Shown here: in pieces, positions 48,869 through 60,219 of the stretch | Position numbering within the stretch: the first letter of the stretch is position 1 | Layout: every line of letters starts with the position of its first letter | Origin: Podocnemis expansa | Taxonomy: Eukaryota > Chordata > Testudines > Podocnemididae | Direction: 5' to 3' | DNA: 64,000 nt | Assembly: GCA_007922195.1 (NCBI GenBank) | Contig: ML681998.1 | Span: forward strand, 12,843,357 to 12,907,356 | The notes under the pieces: model-generated | What the model was told of the DNA's origin: nothing | Databases searched by the model: none | What the model saw: only the letters and a program-made list of their open reading frames with translations | Program-made: the position numbers and the translations under genes

Positions 48869-49924
48869 TGTAACAAAGATGCCTCCTGCCCCTCTGCCAG
48901 GGCAGGGCAGGTGGCACTTTCTAGCCCTGGCTAGGGCAAATCTGTGGAAGCATCAAGCCTCCCAGCCCTTGGGCAGAGTAGGGCAGGCAGAAGTCTCTGG
49001 TACTTGGCCCCTTGGGTGGGGGAGGCAAACAACACAGTTAGGGCTTGGCAGAAAAAAAACATTTTAGGGATCAGGTAAAACACTAGTCTTGGGGCATAGG
49101 TAGCCCAGGTGCTGTCGCCTTGGAGGGGGAGGAGAAGGATGGAGACCCACCTGTCTCCACTGCCTCGCAGCCCAGGGCCCTAATAGTGACAGGGCATCTC
49201 ATTGTGGAGGCAGTAGGGCTCCAGCCAAAATATGCTTGCCGCCCAACAGGCATCTAGCTTCCCTGGGCCACTTCCTCCCTCCCCTTTCACTAGAGCACCT
49301 GGGCTGATAGAGTCCAAGGTTTCATCAGGGTAAATGGCCAGCGGGAGGTTCCAGACTCGTCAGCGGTGCCATAGGCCAGGCTGTTCTGCTGGGCTGTCAG
49401 CAGAGAGTAGTTCATCCAAGTCCTGAGGTCCAGCTGGCTCCTTGGGTCCCTATGGGTCTGTGTCAGTCTGTGGTTCTTTCAGGTCTTCAGCAGAGGGTAG
49501 CTCGTCCAGGTGCTGGGGTCTGGCAAGCTCCTTGGGTTCCTGGGGCTCTGCACCAGCAGGTGGATCCTTCAGGTTATCAGAGAGCAGCTCCTCCAGAGTC
49601 AAAGGGTCTGCCATGTCCTCAGGTCTGGAGGGTTTGGGCCAGTTGGGGTGCTTGTCTGGGTCCCAGGGTGAAGGAAGTTCTAGCCAGGCCACTTTGGAAG
49701 GTCTGCAGGGCCTGAGGCCCTGGGGCAAGGCTGAGTGGTCCTTTCCCTGCAGCTGTTGGGCCTAACTGAGGGAAAGGGCTGTCTTTTTATGCCTCCCCTT
49801 CTTGGCCCCCATGCCCCTGGCTCCAATCAGGTGGTGTTGGAATTCCTGGTCATACCTCCCAGAGGGGGATTGGTCTACCCCCTCTGTCTGTTTCTGAGGG
49901 TGGTCATATCTCTCGTTACTTACA
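48869..49924 (-). mobile_element. Probable 3' LTR of a Gypsy-class element
   Basis: On the minus strand the segment starts TGTAAGTAAC and ends GTTACA, giving TG...CA termini with a short inverted repeat. A TATA-like CATAAAAAG lies at 49791-49783, about 135 bp in. A 90-bp tandem repeat is present inside. It directly follows the RNase H remnant of the internal region. Its 5' partner LTR was not found. Confidence 0.6.
49398..49630. repeat. 90-bp tandem repeat inside the LTR
   Basis: Units start at 49398, 49488 and 49578 (CAGCAGAG or CAGAGAG...GTAGCTC type), about 2.5 copies with a period of 90 bp. Because 90 is divisible by three, a frame stays open across the units, which explains a proline- and glutamate-rich open frame on the minus strand. 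Confidence 0.75.
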
Positions 49925-50905
49925 CATACCTCCTGCTAAGTCCAGATCCTGTTCTTTGGATCTGGGCATCTCCCACTTCCCGAAAGGCGATAGTGCATCT
50001 GCATTTGCATAGTGCCGTCCAGCTTGATGCTGGACAGCAAAGATGAAGGGATGGAGAGCCAAGTAGCACTGCAACAGGAATGCATTTGAGTCCTTCATTT
50101 GTTGTAGCCCCTTTAGGGGGTCATGGTTGGTGATGACTGTGAAGGGTTTGCCCATCAGCTAGTATCTAAGTGCCTCCACAGCCCATTTTATTGCAAATGC
50201 TTCCTCCTTGGTGATGGGGTACTTTTGTTCCCTGGGAATAGTTTCCAACTGATGTGTAACAGTGGGTGCTTTTCCCCATCAATCCGCTGTGAGAAAATGG
50301 CACCCACTTCCACCTCAGATGCATCAGTCTGCAGGATAAAGCTGCAGTTGAAGTCCAGGCTGTAGAGCAGGGGTTCTTAACCTGGGGCATGGGAAGGGAG
50401 GCCGAGGGGTGCGAGAGTAATGTATAATTTAAACATAGAATGCCAACCCACTATACTTCAAACATGATGTCATGACAGCTGATTTTTTTTTTTTTTTTTG
50501 ATGGGGATGTGGGATTACCACGTGCTGCTGTAGGGGGTGCAAGGCCTCTAAAAGGTTAAGAACCTCTGCTGGGGCCTCAAACCTGGGTCCTGACAAAATG
50601 CAGCCTTTGGGGCTTGACTGTGAGAAACCCTTTCCCTTGTCCACCTTACTGGCACTGGTTGTTCCTTGGTTAAAAGGTCAGTCAGGGGACCACAGTGATT
50701 GCAAAATCAGAGATGAACCTCTGATAGGACTACACCAATCTGATGAACTGCCAGACCTGCCGTTTGGTGGTCAGGGCTGCCTGTTCCCGAATAGCTTGTA
50801 CTTTGCTGACAAGGGGCTTCACCACTGCTTGACCCAGGGTATGCCCGAGGTACATGGTCTCCCTCCTGTCTAGGTGACACTTTTGGGGGTTAGTGGATTC
50901 AGTGT
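49925..50905 (-). pseudogene. Gypsy-class pol remnant (RT end, RNase H), interrupted
   Basis: From right to left, 50905-50569 reads the C-terminal part of a Gypsy reverse transcriptase: a Leu-Gly-His-Thr-Leu-Gly block, Val-x-Gln-Phe-Ile-Arg-Leu-Val, and Pro-Leu-Thr-Asp-Leu-Leu-Thr-Lys. A 201-bp DNA element sits at 50368-50568. From 50367 to 49925 comes RNase H, with Gln-Thr-Asp-Ala-Ser near 50325, Asn-His-Asp-Pro-Leu-Lys near 50120 and Asn-Ala-Asp-Ala-Leu-Ser near 50000. Frameshifts and stops show decay. No integrase follows before the LTR. Confidence 0.8.
50368..50568. mobile_element. hAT-type MITE inside the Gypsy pol remnant
   Basis: Ends CAGGGGTTCTTAACC and inverted GGTTAAGAACCTCTG are clear. 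Pol homology is continuous on both sides. An 8-bp duplication is not convincing (CTGTAGAG against CTGGGGCC). It includes a T run at 50484-50500. Confidence 0.7.
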
Positions 50906-50984
50906 CCTGATCCCTTTTCCTACATACCTTCCTGGTGGTGTGTATACATGCCCTGCTCAGTGTGTCAGCTAACAGCAGCAGTCA

Positions 50985-51480
50985 TCCTGGGCAACATCTG
51001 ATCTCTCTTTTATTATGCTGAAGGCACATCAACAGAGGTTTCAGGGTGAGATCTTCTTGCAGGTGCAGCTTTCTTTCAGGGCCATGGTTTTCTCTGAAAA
51101 TATCTCTATATACCTTTAAAATGGTCTCCATTATCCATAAGACTCCCCATTCTGCTTCTTGAACTGCAGCTATAAAATTTTGATGCTGTACCCTGATCAG
51201 GTCCATGGTTTTTAGGGCTTCATTCCTCATAAAGGTTTGTGGTGCTTCCATCCATCACCACAAACGTCTGGTGGTACTTGCTATTGTTTTTTGGGTTAGT
51301 TACTATGAGGTCTCATTTTTCCTAGGGGCTGCATTATCTTCTCATTGTCCATTATTAGACTGCATCTGAGTCCAATTTACCCCAAGGAGTCACATTTCAA
51401 GAGGCCCACTATCCAAGTAATATTGCACATGGCATTTCCCTATTAACATTGCTACATGTATGTAAGTTGGTAATGTCCCC
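50985..51480 (-). other. Unclassified retroelement-like sequence
   Basis: The minus strand has an 89-codon frame (51251-50982) rich in charged residues. Upstream, near 51470-51400, is a short Leu-Asp-Ser-Gly motif reminiscent of aspartic proteases. I do not recognise the family and cannot tell whether it belongs to the adjacent Gypsy element. Confidence 0.3.
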
Positions 51481-51489
51481 TGTTGCTTT

Positions 51490-52660
51490 CCTGTCTAGAC
51501 AGCCTGAACCTGATTTACCCTTAAACTCATGGAGATAGTCAAGACATCATCATCTCTGTCTCATGTGCTTTCCTTCTCTTGTACACATTTAACCTGTAAG
51601 GTCTGGGCATCATTTATTTGTTTTTAATGCTTATATTAAAATGTTTGTAAAGCAGGGAAGATGTATCAGTTGTGGAAATGCAGTTAGAGTTCCCATGTTC
51701 CTTGAATGGACTGTTGGTGATGGGATTCTAGGAAAACAGGAAACATGGGGAGTTAGTCTTGAAGGAAGTACAGAGCAGAGCACAGGGATTTTATAAAATT
51801 CCCTTTCTTCAGGACAACCTGTATTCCATTCCACTCTTTGCAAATGAAACAGGAAATGGAAGAGTCTAGAACAGGTGGAAGGAGGACAGGGATCAAGAAG
51901 GGAAAGGAGGGGAGGGGCTCTGAATAGAAAGAGGCTGGACAAGAGTGGGGATTGGGTGGTGGGAATCAGAGGAGGGGAAGATGGGGGAGTACCTTGTCTT
52001 GGGCAGTGAAGTGGTGATGATGGGGAGTCAGGGAAATGTTGCCTATTGCAACAAACTACATCAATCCCATGTTTCTACTGTGACATTATCATTTATATGG
52101 ATGATTGATACTAAATTTAAAGTTCTTTAATAGTAACTCATCAATTCTAAAAAGTAGAATAAGTTCTCTGTGCAAGCAAATCATGATGCATTAATTAGAT
52201 CAATGGTTCTCAAACTATTTACCATCCAGCCCTTTTCTTATCAAAGGCAATAAACTAAAAGGGGAGAGGGTCAAGGCAGTAATAGGTAATGTATGGCAGT
52301 TCCTCTATCTAAGTTGTGAGGTTATGGTAAGTGGAATCTCCATCTGAGCACTCACAGAGAGGTATGCATTAAAAGTTGACCTTTCACTCTGAAATTATCA
52401 CACCCTCCCTTGGCAGGGGTATAGAGAAGAGTGAAAGATTTTACTGCTTTTGGTCTTTTGAGGTTGGCATTATTATTTACAACATAATCCATAATCTGTG
52501 TGTACAGACTGATGACTTATAATGAATCCATTGCTGTGTAGGACACTATGGTTGCCACTTATTCCACCTGTAGTGGCTTTATGGACTTCTGGTCATAATT
52601 GGTGAGGGAGCACAGGCCCTTTTGAAAAATATCGTCCCTACAAATGGAGCTTCATTAATT
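51490..52660. other. Intergenic; single hAT-like end near 52202
   Basis: CAATGGTTCTCAAAC at about 52202 resembles a hAT terminus, but no matching end was located. The rest is unassigned. Confidence 0.35.
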
Positions 52661-52675
52661 GTAGGTACATTAAAG

Positions 52676-53128
52676 CAGTGGTCCCCAAACATTTTACATA
52701 ATGCCCTCCATATCCTGTTTGTGCCTCCAGCACCCTCACGTAGCTAGGGTGGGAGCAAGTATTGTGGTTGGGCTGGGGTTGGAAGTGGGGCCCACGGTCC
52801 AGGCTAGGGGCGTAGGCTGGGGGAGAGGGCATGGCTGTTGAGGGTTGAGCACCAGGTGCTGAGGCCATGGCTGGGGACCAACAGCACAGCTGGGCCAGGT
52901 GCTGTGGCTGGAGAGCTAGGGGCTGGGATCAAAGGTTGGAGGGCCAAGGTTGTGGCTAGGGGAAAGGCACCATTCAGAGCAGAGCCTGGGGCAGAGTGGG
53001 GCTGGGGGTGCTTGCTTCTTGTGTCTCCCCTTTCCTGTGGGGGCTGGCCTGGACTCTTCCACACCACATCCCCCAAATATTCCTTCACATCTCCTTGGGG
53101 GGCATGCTCTTCATATTGAAGACCTCTG
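52676..53128. mobile_element. hAT-type element (CAGTGGTCCCCAAAC end)
   Basis: Ends CAGTGGTCCCCAAAC and inverted TATTGAAGACCTCTG are flanked by CATTAAAG (52668-52675) and CATTAAGG (53129-53136), one mismatch in eight. It is 453 bp, GC-rich and non-coding. Confidence 0.8.
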
Positions 53129-54147
53129 CATTAAGGTACATTTTTTTCTGCAGGATAGAGTGCAATAGGGTCCCAAATACTTAAGCAGTTTACAGATTTT
53201 TATCTCTTTGAAGGCCATGGTTCATTGTCATTGTCATTAGCTAGTATAGTACACAATGAGTGTGATTGTGAGGATGAGACTGATTACTAGAAGCTAGATA
53301 ATACAGTTGTGTGGCTAGGTGGGAGAAAATCTATAGAGAATCTATAGAGAGGATCTCTCTTATGAAATCAACCAAAATTATTCCATGGGGGAGGGAGAGA
53401 AGTGGAACTGGCAGCACTTCCATGCAGAAACCACAAGATCTACCTGGATCTGCTGTGCTTTCTTGCTGGCTCAGAGGCTTCCCAGCTCCCTCTATATCAG
53501 ATGAAGTGATCTGCACAGAGGATGCCATCCACATTGTTTCTGAGGAGCTAAAGTTAGGGGGGGAAATGCCTATTGCAGCTGAAGATGGGAAGATAATTGA
53601 TTCTAGTTCTATATTCTTTTTTTATTGACCTTGTGAGTAACTTGTGACTCTGAATTTTTGTTCTCTCACTGCAGTACATAGCTTCTAAATCGATTCATTC
53701 TTCTTTCAATGTGCACATGCAACTTCTGATAATATTAAAGGCAAGTGACTACATAGGTACCCATGGAGACTAGAAGAGATTCCAGAGTCCCCACTCCTTC
53801 CTTTTGTCCTAGGTATGTGAGACGGCCACAGCACCTGCCTTTGTGGTTTCTAAATTTTGATAGGAAATTTTGAGAGGTCAGCAAATGGAAAAACAAAAAC
53901 AAAACAACAAAATGCCATCACCACCTAAACCATTCTATGACCTTCACAACGGGAGCTGCGGAGACCTTAGAAACTGATGTCATATTTACTTTGTCTAGGC
54001 CTTAAAGATCCCATAGTGCTTTACATAAAGGAGGGATTTGCTCCAATATTCTGCACAAACTCTAACTTCCCCTCCATAGCTGAGCAGTGTACTGAGCTCT
54101 AGTTAGCTGCTGCTCTTCATCAGTCTGATGACTGAATTTCAACGATG

Positions 54148-54184
54148 GTGTGTGTGTGTGTGTGTGTGTGTGTGGGGGGGGGGG
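54148..54184. repeat. (TG)n plus poly-G microsatellite
   Basis: Thirteen TG units are followed by eleven G. Confidence 0.95.
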
Positions 54185-54663
54185 AATGGACTGGGGGAGC
54201 CCTAATCCTACAAAGAGCTTTGCATGTGGGGGAATCCTCTGTTTGCCCAGAGGTGCTTAAAGGTCAGGGCCATAGTTTTTGATGTGATTTGGAATCCTTT
54301 TTATAAATGTCATCTTTATTTATTATTGTTATAGATGAGTGGCAAGCATTACGAGCCTTAAAGTCCATACAGACGGGGCTCAGTCCTGCACACACTTACA
54401 CAGGTGAGTAATTTTATTCATTTGAGTAGTTCTTTTTACTTTAATGCAAGTGTTTCAAGATCAGTAATGCTTATCAAATGTTTAAACTCATGGGGAAAAT
54501 AATTCAGGTGAGAAAAATGAATTCACATGTAAATGGTTGTACTTCCAATTGCAATAATATTTGCCAGCACTTAACTTTAATTTATCATTAGTTTTGTTGC
54601 CAAATAATGTACTAATGGATCAGCATTTGTCTCTCTTATTCCCTGATTTGGTGGTGGTGGGGG

Positions 54664-54683
54664 TGTGTGTGTGTGTGTGTGTG
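54664..54683. repeat. (TG)n microsatellite
   Basis: About ten GT/TG units follow a short GGT-rich tract. Confidence 0.9.
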
Positions 54684-57600
54684 AGTCATCCTGTAAAGCA
54701 CTTTGACTCTAGGGACCAAAAATAGCTCAGACTTGCATACAATCTTATACTAGAAAACAATATTTTTGTTACCCTGTAGCATAGCCTCTGATTAGTTGCT
54801 GTTAAATGAAAAATAAAAACCATTCACTTAATGTGTAATTAATAGTTTGGCATTTCCCGAAGGCTTTACCCAGGACCCTTTCTGTTTCTGTTTTGTATTA
54901 CTGAACTCCTTTGCTAAGTAATTCCAGATCATATAGATTTAGATAAGACATGTTCCAGAACTTATAACATTTTTTATTTTGACTTTACAGTATTTATTGG
55001 TGTAATGAAAATAATACTTTGACAAGTCCCTGAATAAATAGTAGTATTCACTCTTGGTAGTAAAGTGAAATGTTCTGTGGTTCTAATCCATTGGCTATCC
55101 AACCATTCCTTCATTACACACGCAAAAATAATTACAAAAATCTTTGTACAGATTTCTTTTAACAAACTAATTTGATTAAGACCTTAATCCTTCAGTCTGA
55201 TCCAGACAGGCAGACACTTGCACCCGTGAAGTCAATGGGGCTGTGGCATGGGTTCAAGGAGATTGTAGGACTGGCGTCTAAAACACTATATATATAAAAT
55301 ATTAAAATGTGTGCATGGGCTATTTAATGACCATAGTTCCTAAATGGAATAGCTGGGAAGATCATAGATTAATACATTTTAAGGCCAGAAGGATCAATGA
55401 TAACAATATAATTTTAACTCCTGTGTAACACTGAATGAAGAATCTCTCCCATATTAATATGCACATCACAATTTGTATGAAAGTATTAGGGTTTCATTTA
55501 CACACTGACAGTGTCTTCCAACTGGGAGCAAGGGACAACTGCTACATAATAAATGGCAGGATTGTATCTTGTACTGTGAAACCTTCAGGGCAGAAGTAAT
55601 TTCTTCACTGCTCATAAAGCACCTAGCACACTGAAACTATTCAAATAATAAATAGTAATATGTACTTTTGGGAAGTCAGATTGTGATGAGTGCTAGTAAT
55701 GGTGCAAAAGAAAAGGCAGACTATGAGTGCAGGGGCTATCCAAACTGCAGTTTCAGGACATCTTTCCACCATATCAGCCAGCATGTCTCAGCTCCCAGAT
55801 CCATGAGGGAGCCCTACGCTGCAGCAAAAGACTTGAAGAGGTATGTCTCAGCATTGGGGCTGCAGATGTGGGCTTGTCACACTGTGGAACTAAAAATAGC
55901 CATGTTGCTGTTTTTGCTCACATTGGAGCTTGGTCTCTCAAAACCAGCAAAACAGGTGGGTCTCCGATCCTGAACTCCAGCCCAAGACGAAACATCTACA
56001 CTGCTGTTCCTAGCGCTGCAGCATGAGGCACCCCTGCGATCCTGAGTAGGTAGACCATAGCTTTGAGGTGTGCTGCAGCACTTTTTGTTGTCTAGACATA
56101 TGCTGAAGGGCTGTAGCATACCTGGGAGCACCAGGACATAGAGTTATCTCTGTTAGGAGCTTCTAAAGGGGTAGTATAGCTCATGGAGTTAGATTAAAGC
56201 CACAATAAAGCACAGGGTATTTAACTAACAACAGCCATTCAAGCACCCTTTTCCAATAACATACCAAGATGGGTGGATCAACTGAAGTAACTTAGGAGTG
56301 GAATTAGTACCAACATTTTATTGTTTAGCACTTATGTTGTGTCAGGGTTGCTGGGTGCTTATGTCTTAATGTAAGTGAGGGCTCTTTCCCATCTGACTGC
56401 ATGCCAGTAAGCTTAGGCCATTTTTGAAAAGTTCATGGCCCAAAGACTTTGAAATTTATAGACAGAGAAGGATGAATGAAGAAAGGGACCAGAAAATTCA
56501 ACAATTAGCATCTGCCTCCTCCTATAAATTGCTGATTAGAAAGAGGAATATCCCTAGTTCTGGGAAGGAAAGTGGTTATTCCTAAATGCTTTGCTGGATT
56601 CTCAGAGGATGTAAATCCAGGTAGCCCTGTTGCCATCAGTAGAGTTTTGCCAAATGACATCCATTGAGGACCTGGTCCATTGATATTAATGCCAGAAGTG
56701 GCCACATTCTTCCCTGAAACCCCATATTCTGGTGCTTGGGTTTGGTTTTGGCTTCTAAGTCCTGAGAAGTGCACAATCTTAGCAAGACTGATGGGCACAA
56801 AGGTATTTTCTTTAAAGGTATTTTAAATAACATTCAAATCACGTTTTCCTCTCAGATGTTTACAACAATCCCTTTTAAGCTCATACTGAAATCTATTAAC
56901 TCTTCCCTTCCTTGTGGATCTGACTGTGCTTACTTTGAAATCTATGCCAAAGCTTCATTCACTTGGAGCAGGGCAGGGCTCTGTACATTTACACTAGTTC
57001 TTTGTTGTGTTCAGGTGTGCTGGGCTGCATTCCATGTTGTTGTTTTCACAAGCTTGCAAAAGCAGTTGAAAGAACTCCTCCCCCATGTGCTATGTTTCTA
57101 TGTACCCATTTGTGCTGATATTGCTACATGAACATCTTGGGGGTGGGTGAGAATTGTGTGGAAGCTTTAGTTTAACATTAAGTTCTGTATATATCTTGTT
57201 TGTTTTCACAATAATTGAAAAAAGGCCAGATCCTCAGATGTTACAAAACAGTATATATAGATTGACACTATCTGAGAATCTGTGTCAGTGAACTTAGAGC
57301 TTTCGGTGTGCTTTTTCTTTAATTTTATGAAACACTGAAGAGTACTTGCTCATGCCTTTGTTACTCTAACATCCAACTGTCTAAGAAGAAGTTGTGTTTG
57401 CAGTGTTTGTACAGAACTTTGGGGTCTTCATATCTCTTTATAAATGCTGTACAGCTCTGCAAACTAAATGAGCCTGAATGTAATGAATTTGAAAATAAAT
57501 TTGTAATCCATTATGTGTATAACTCACTACTGTATTTGTGTAACATCCAAGTTTTATTGTCTGTCTTCCACTGATTCTTTGGTTAGTACAATATAAGTGA

Positions 57601-58844
57601 TGATTAACATATGTTGACATATGGAGTGCTCCTGGGACCTAACTCATTACAGTTGAGGGTGGATAAATGTATTTTTCAAGGGTTAAGAAGCTAAATGTTA
57701 GGTCATTCTCATCTATGCATGTGAAAAAGCATTTATATTTTTGATTAGGTGAAGGCCTCCAACTGAGGGACGTTAAAAAAGAGATTAAGTCCTTAATGTT
57801 TGGAGCTGTCAACAGAGCCTATGCTTGTGATGTTCTCTTCTGAAAAGCAAGGTTTTTAAATGTTGTCATGTTACAGTAAAGGAAACCTGTCTTGGTTTTC
57901 CATTAAGATTTTTAAAAACCTGAATTAAAAAATGCACAATTCTGCCTCTCTTGCCTCATTTTGCATTCAAATGTTTCCTGACTTTTGGAAAAATGGTGAA
58001 ATGTTTGGGGATGGCGGAATGTGGGGATATTTGGAGAAGGGAAGGAAGGAAGAACATGAAGGAACTGGGGAATGTAAGGGGTCTAGAAAATGATAGTAAA
58101 GGGAGAGAGGTAGATGAATAGCAGCCCTCCTATCCTTAGAGAGGAGTGAAGTTCCCCTCCTAGCAAACCAGCTCCTCTGCCCACTTTCTTATTTGTGCAG
58201 TTGTATGGGATTTTCAAAAGCACTCCGTGTTAACCCTAACTTTGCTCCTTTTTATCAACATAAAACTCTCATGTCTTCAATGCGAGCATAATTAGACCAG
58301 CCCTGAATTCTTCTGAAAATCCTATTCTTTACATGTATTTAAGGTTTTAGTTTCCCCCTGGAATGACCACACACAAATGGGGATGGGGCATTTCCCTCCT
58401 AATGTTTCAACCAGGAAAAGGCTCACTGAATTTTAATAGCTCAGAATTTTAAGCCAATCTCTTCCTGTGTTTTTTCTTTTTGGGTTGGGGAAGGAGAAGG
58501 GGTTGTCTCAAAAGACTGATATTTAGCTAGGGACATAGCTGTGCTGATGTTTGGGTGTCTTTAACTCCCCTAAAGATTTTTGTGGCATCAGTGAAATTCA
58601 TGTGTGGGCAGTTTTGGATCCTTTTGGTGTAGAAGTTGCTGCTAGTTCTGTGTTGGCATTGGCTTACCCCTGAGGAGTTGTTGGGTGAGCATGCTGTTGA
58701 GGGAAGGAGGGAGTGCAGGGCAACCACCTCATAGAAGGAATCACTGCCCAGAGTCAAGCTGAAAAGAGAGGCTGAGAGTCGTCTTGGCAGGGAGCAGGGG
58801 AGTGGACTCAAAATGGCTTCACTTCCACAGAAGCAAGTGACTCA

Positions 58845-60215
58845 TAGACTATAAGGTCAGAAGGGACCAATATGATCATCAGTCTGACCTGAACAAACCT
58901 CACCTATCGACTTTTGCAATGCATCTCTAACGTACAATGATTAAAGTCCTCAAATCAAGGTTTAAATCAAGGGTTGGCAACCTTTGCTGGCCCCCTTGCC
59001 AGCTCCACCCCCCACACTCAGCAGGTGGTGGAGGTGGGGCTAGCAGGCAACAGGAGCTGCACATGCAGCAGAGCCTTTTCCATGCAGGCCTTGCCCCCCA
59101 CCTGGAGACCAGGGCATAGGAGCTGTGGTGCACACATGGCTTTTGTGGTTCCAGGCCCCACTGTGAGGAGGGGCCAGCAGAGAGAGCAGCCACAACACCA
59201 CTTGCCACTAGGAATATGTGTATGTCCCAGCTGTGGTACACATGCTGGAGTTAGCTGACCCCTGGTTTAAAGAGTTTAAGCTACAGAGAATCCACCAGCA
59301 CATGAGTTGTGCTCTATGCTACAGAACATGTACCCCCACCCCCCGACAGTCTGCCCCGGAGGAAAATTCCTTCCCAACCTCAAATATGGCAGACCATTAA
59401 ACCCTGAGAATGTGGGCAAGCCTCACCAGCCAGATACCTGGAAAGAATTCTCTGAGTAACTTTAAACCCATCCCATTGCTGGCCATTGGGCATATTCACC
59501 ACTAGTAGTCAAGGATCAATTAATTGTCAAATTAGGCTCACCCATCATACCACTTCTCCATAAATTTATCAAGTTCAGTCTTTAAGCCAGCTAGGTTTCT
59601 TGACCCCACAGCTCCACTTGGAAGGCTATTCCAGAACTTCTTTTCTAATGGTTAGTAACCTGCATCTAATTTCAGGTTTAAACTTCCTGATGGCCTGTTT
59701 ACATCCATTTGTTCCTGTGTTAACACTGGGGCTGAACTTCCTCTCCATCCCTGGCATTTATCTTCCCATCTATTTATAGACAGCAATCATGTCTCTCCTC
59801 AACTTTCTTTTGGTTAGGTTAAACAAGCCAAACTCTTTGAGTCTCCTCTCATAAGGCAGGTTTTCCATGCCACGTATCATCCTAGTAGCCTTTCTTTGTA
59901 CCTGTTCCAGTTTGAATTCATCGTTCTTAAACATAGTGGACCAGAACTGCACACAGCATTCCAGATGAGGTCTCACAAGTGCCTCGTATAACTGTACTAG
60001 CACCTCTCTGTCTTCCTGGGAATACCTTGTCTAATGCATTCTAGGACCACATTACCTTTTTTCATGGCCACATCACTTTGGTGGCTCATAGTCATCTTGT
60101 GATCAATCAATACACCCGGGTCCTTCTCCTCTGTCAAGTTCACCTGATGGTCCCCAGCTTATAGCAGAAGTTCTTATTAGTCCATAAATACTTGACCTTG
60201 CACTTTCCACTGTTA
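58845..60215 (-). mobile_element. CR1 LINE, 3' part of ORF2 and 3' UTR
   Basis: On the minus strand, 60003-59770 encodes the C-terminal end of CR1 ORF2: Leu-Tyr-Glu-Ala-Leu-Val-Arg-Pro-His-Leu, Gln-x-x-Ala-Thr-Arg-Met-Ile-Arg-Gly, then Tyr-Glu-Arg-Arg-Leu. The rest is the CR1 3' region down to CTATAAGGTCAGAAGGGACC near 58850. It is interrupted by a hAT-type element at 58968-59264. This is the best-preserved CR1 here but it is truncated 5'. Confidence 0.85.
58968..59264. mobile_element. hAT-type element inside CR1
   Basis: Ends CAAGGGTTGGCAACC and inverted GTTAGCTGACCCCTG are flanked by GTTTAAAT (58960-58967) and GTTTAAAG (59265-59272). It is 297 bp and the same family as 19513-20033 and 28626-29015. 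CR1 text resumes directly after it. Confidence 0.85.
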
Positions 60216-60219
60216 AGTC

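Larger units (their letters stand above)
53137..58840. other. Intergenic; microsatellites and a CR1 scrap
   Basis: The region holds a (TG)n run followed by G at 54148-54184, another (TG)n at 54664-54683, and a short CR1 3'-end scrap in reverse orientation near 55360-55440. No gene is recognised in the rest. Confidence 0.45.

Noticed and set aside
49450..49728. Pro/Glu-rich minus-strand frame resembling a disordered protein
   Set aside because: It is produced by a 90-bp tandem repeat in a probable LTR; the period is a multiple of three.
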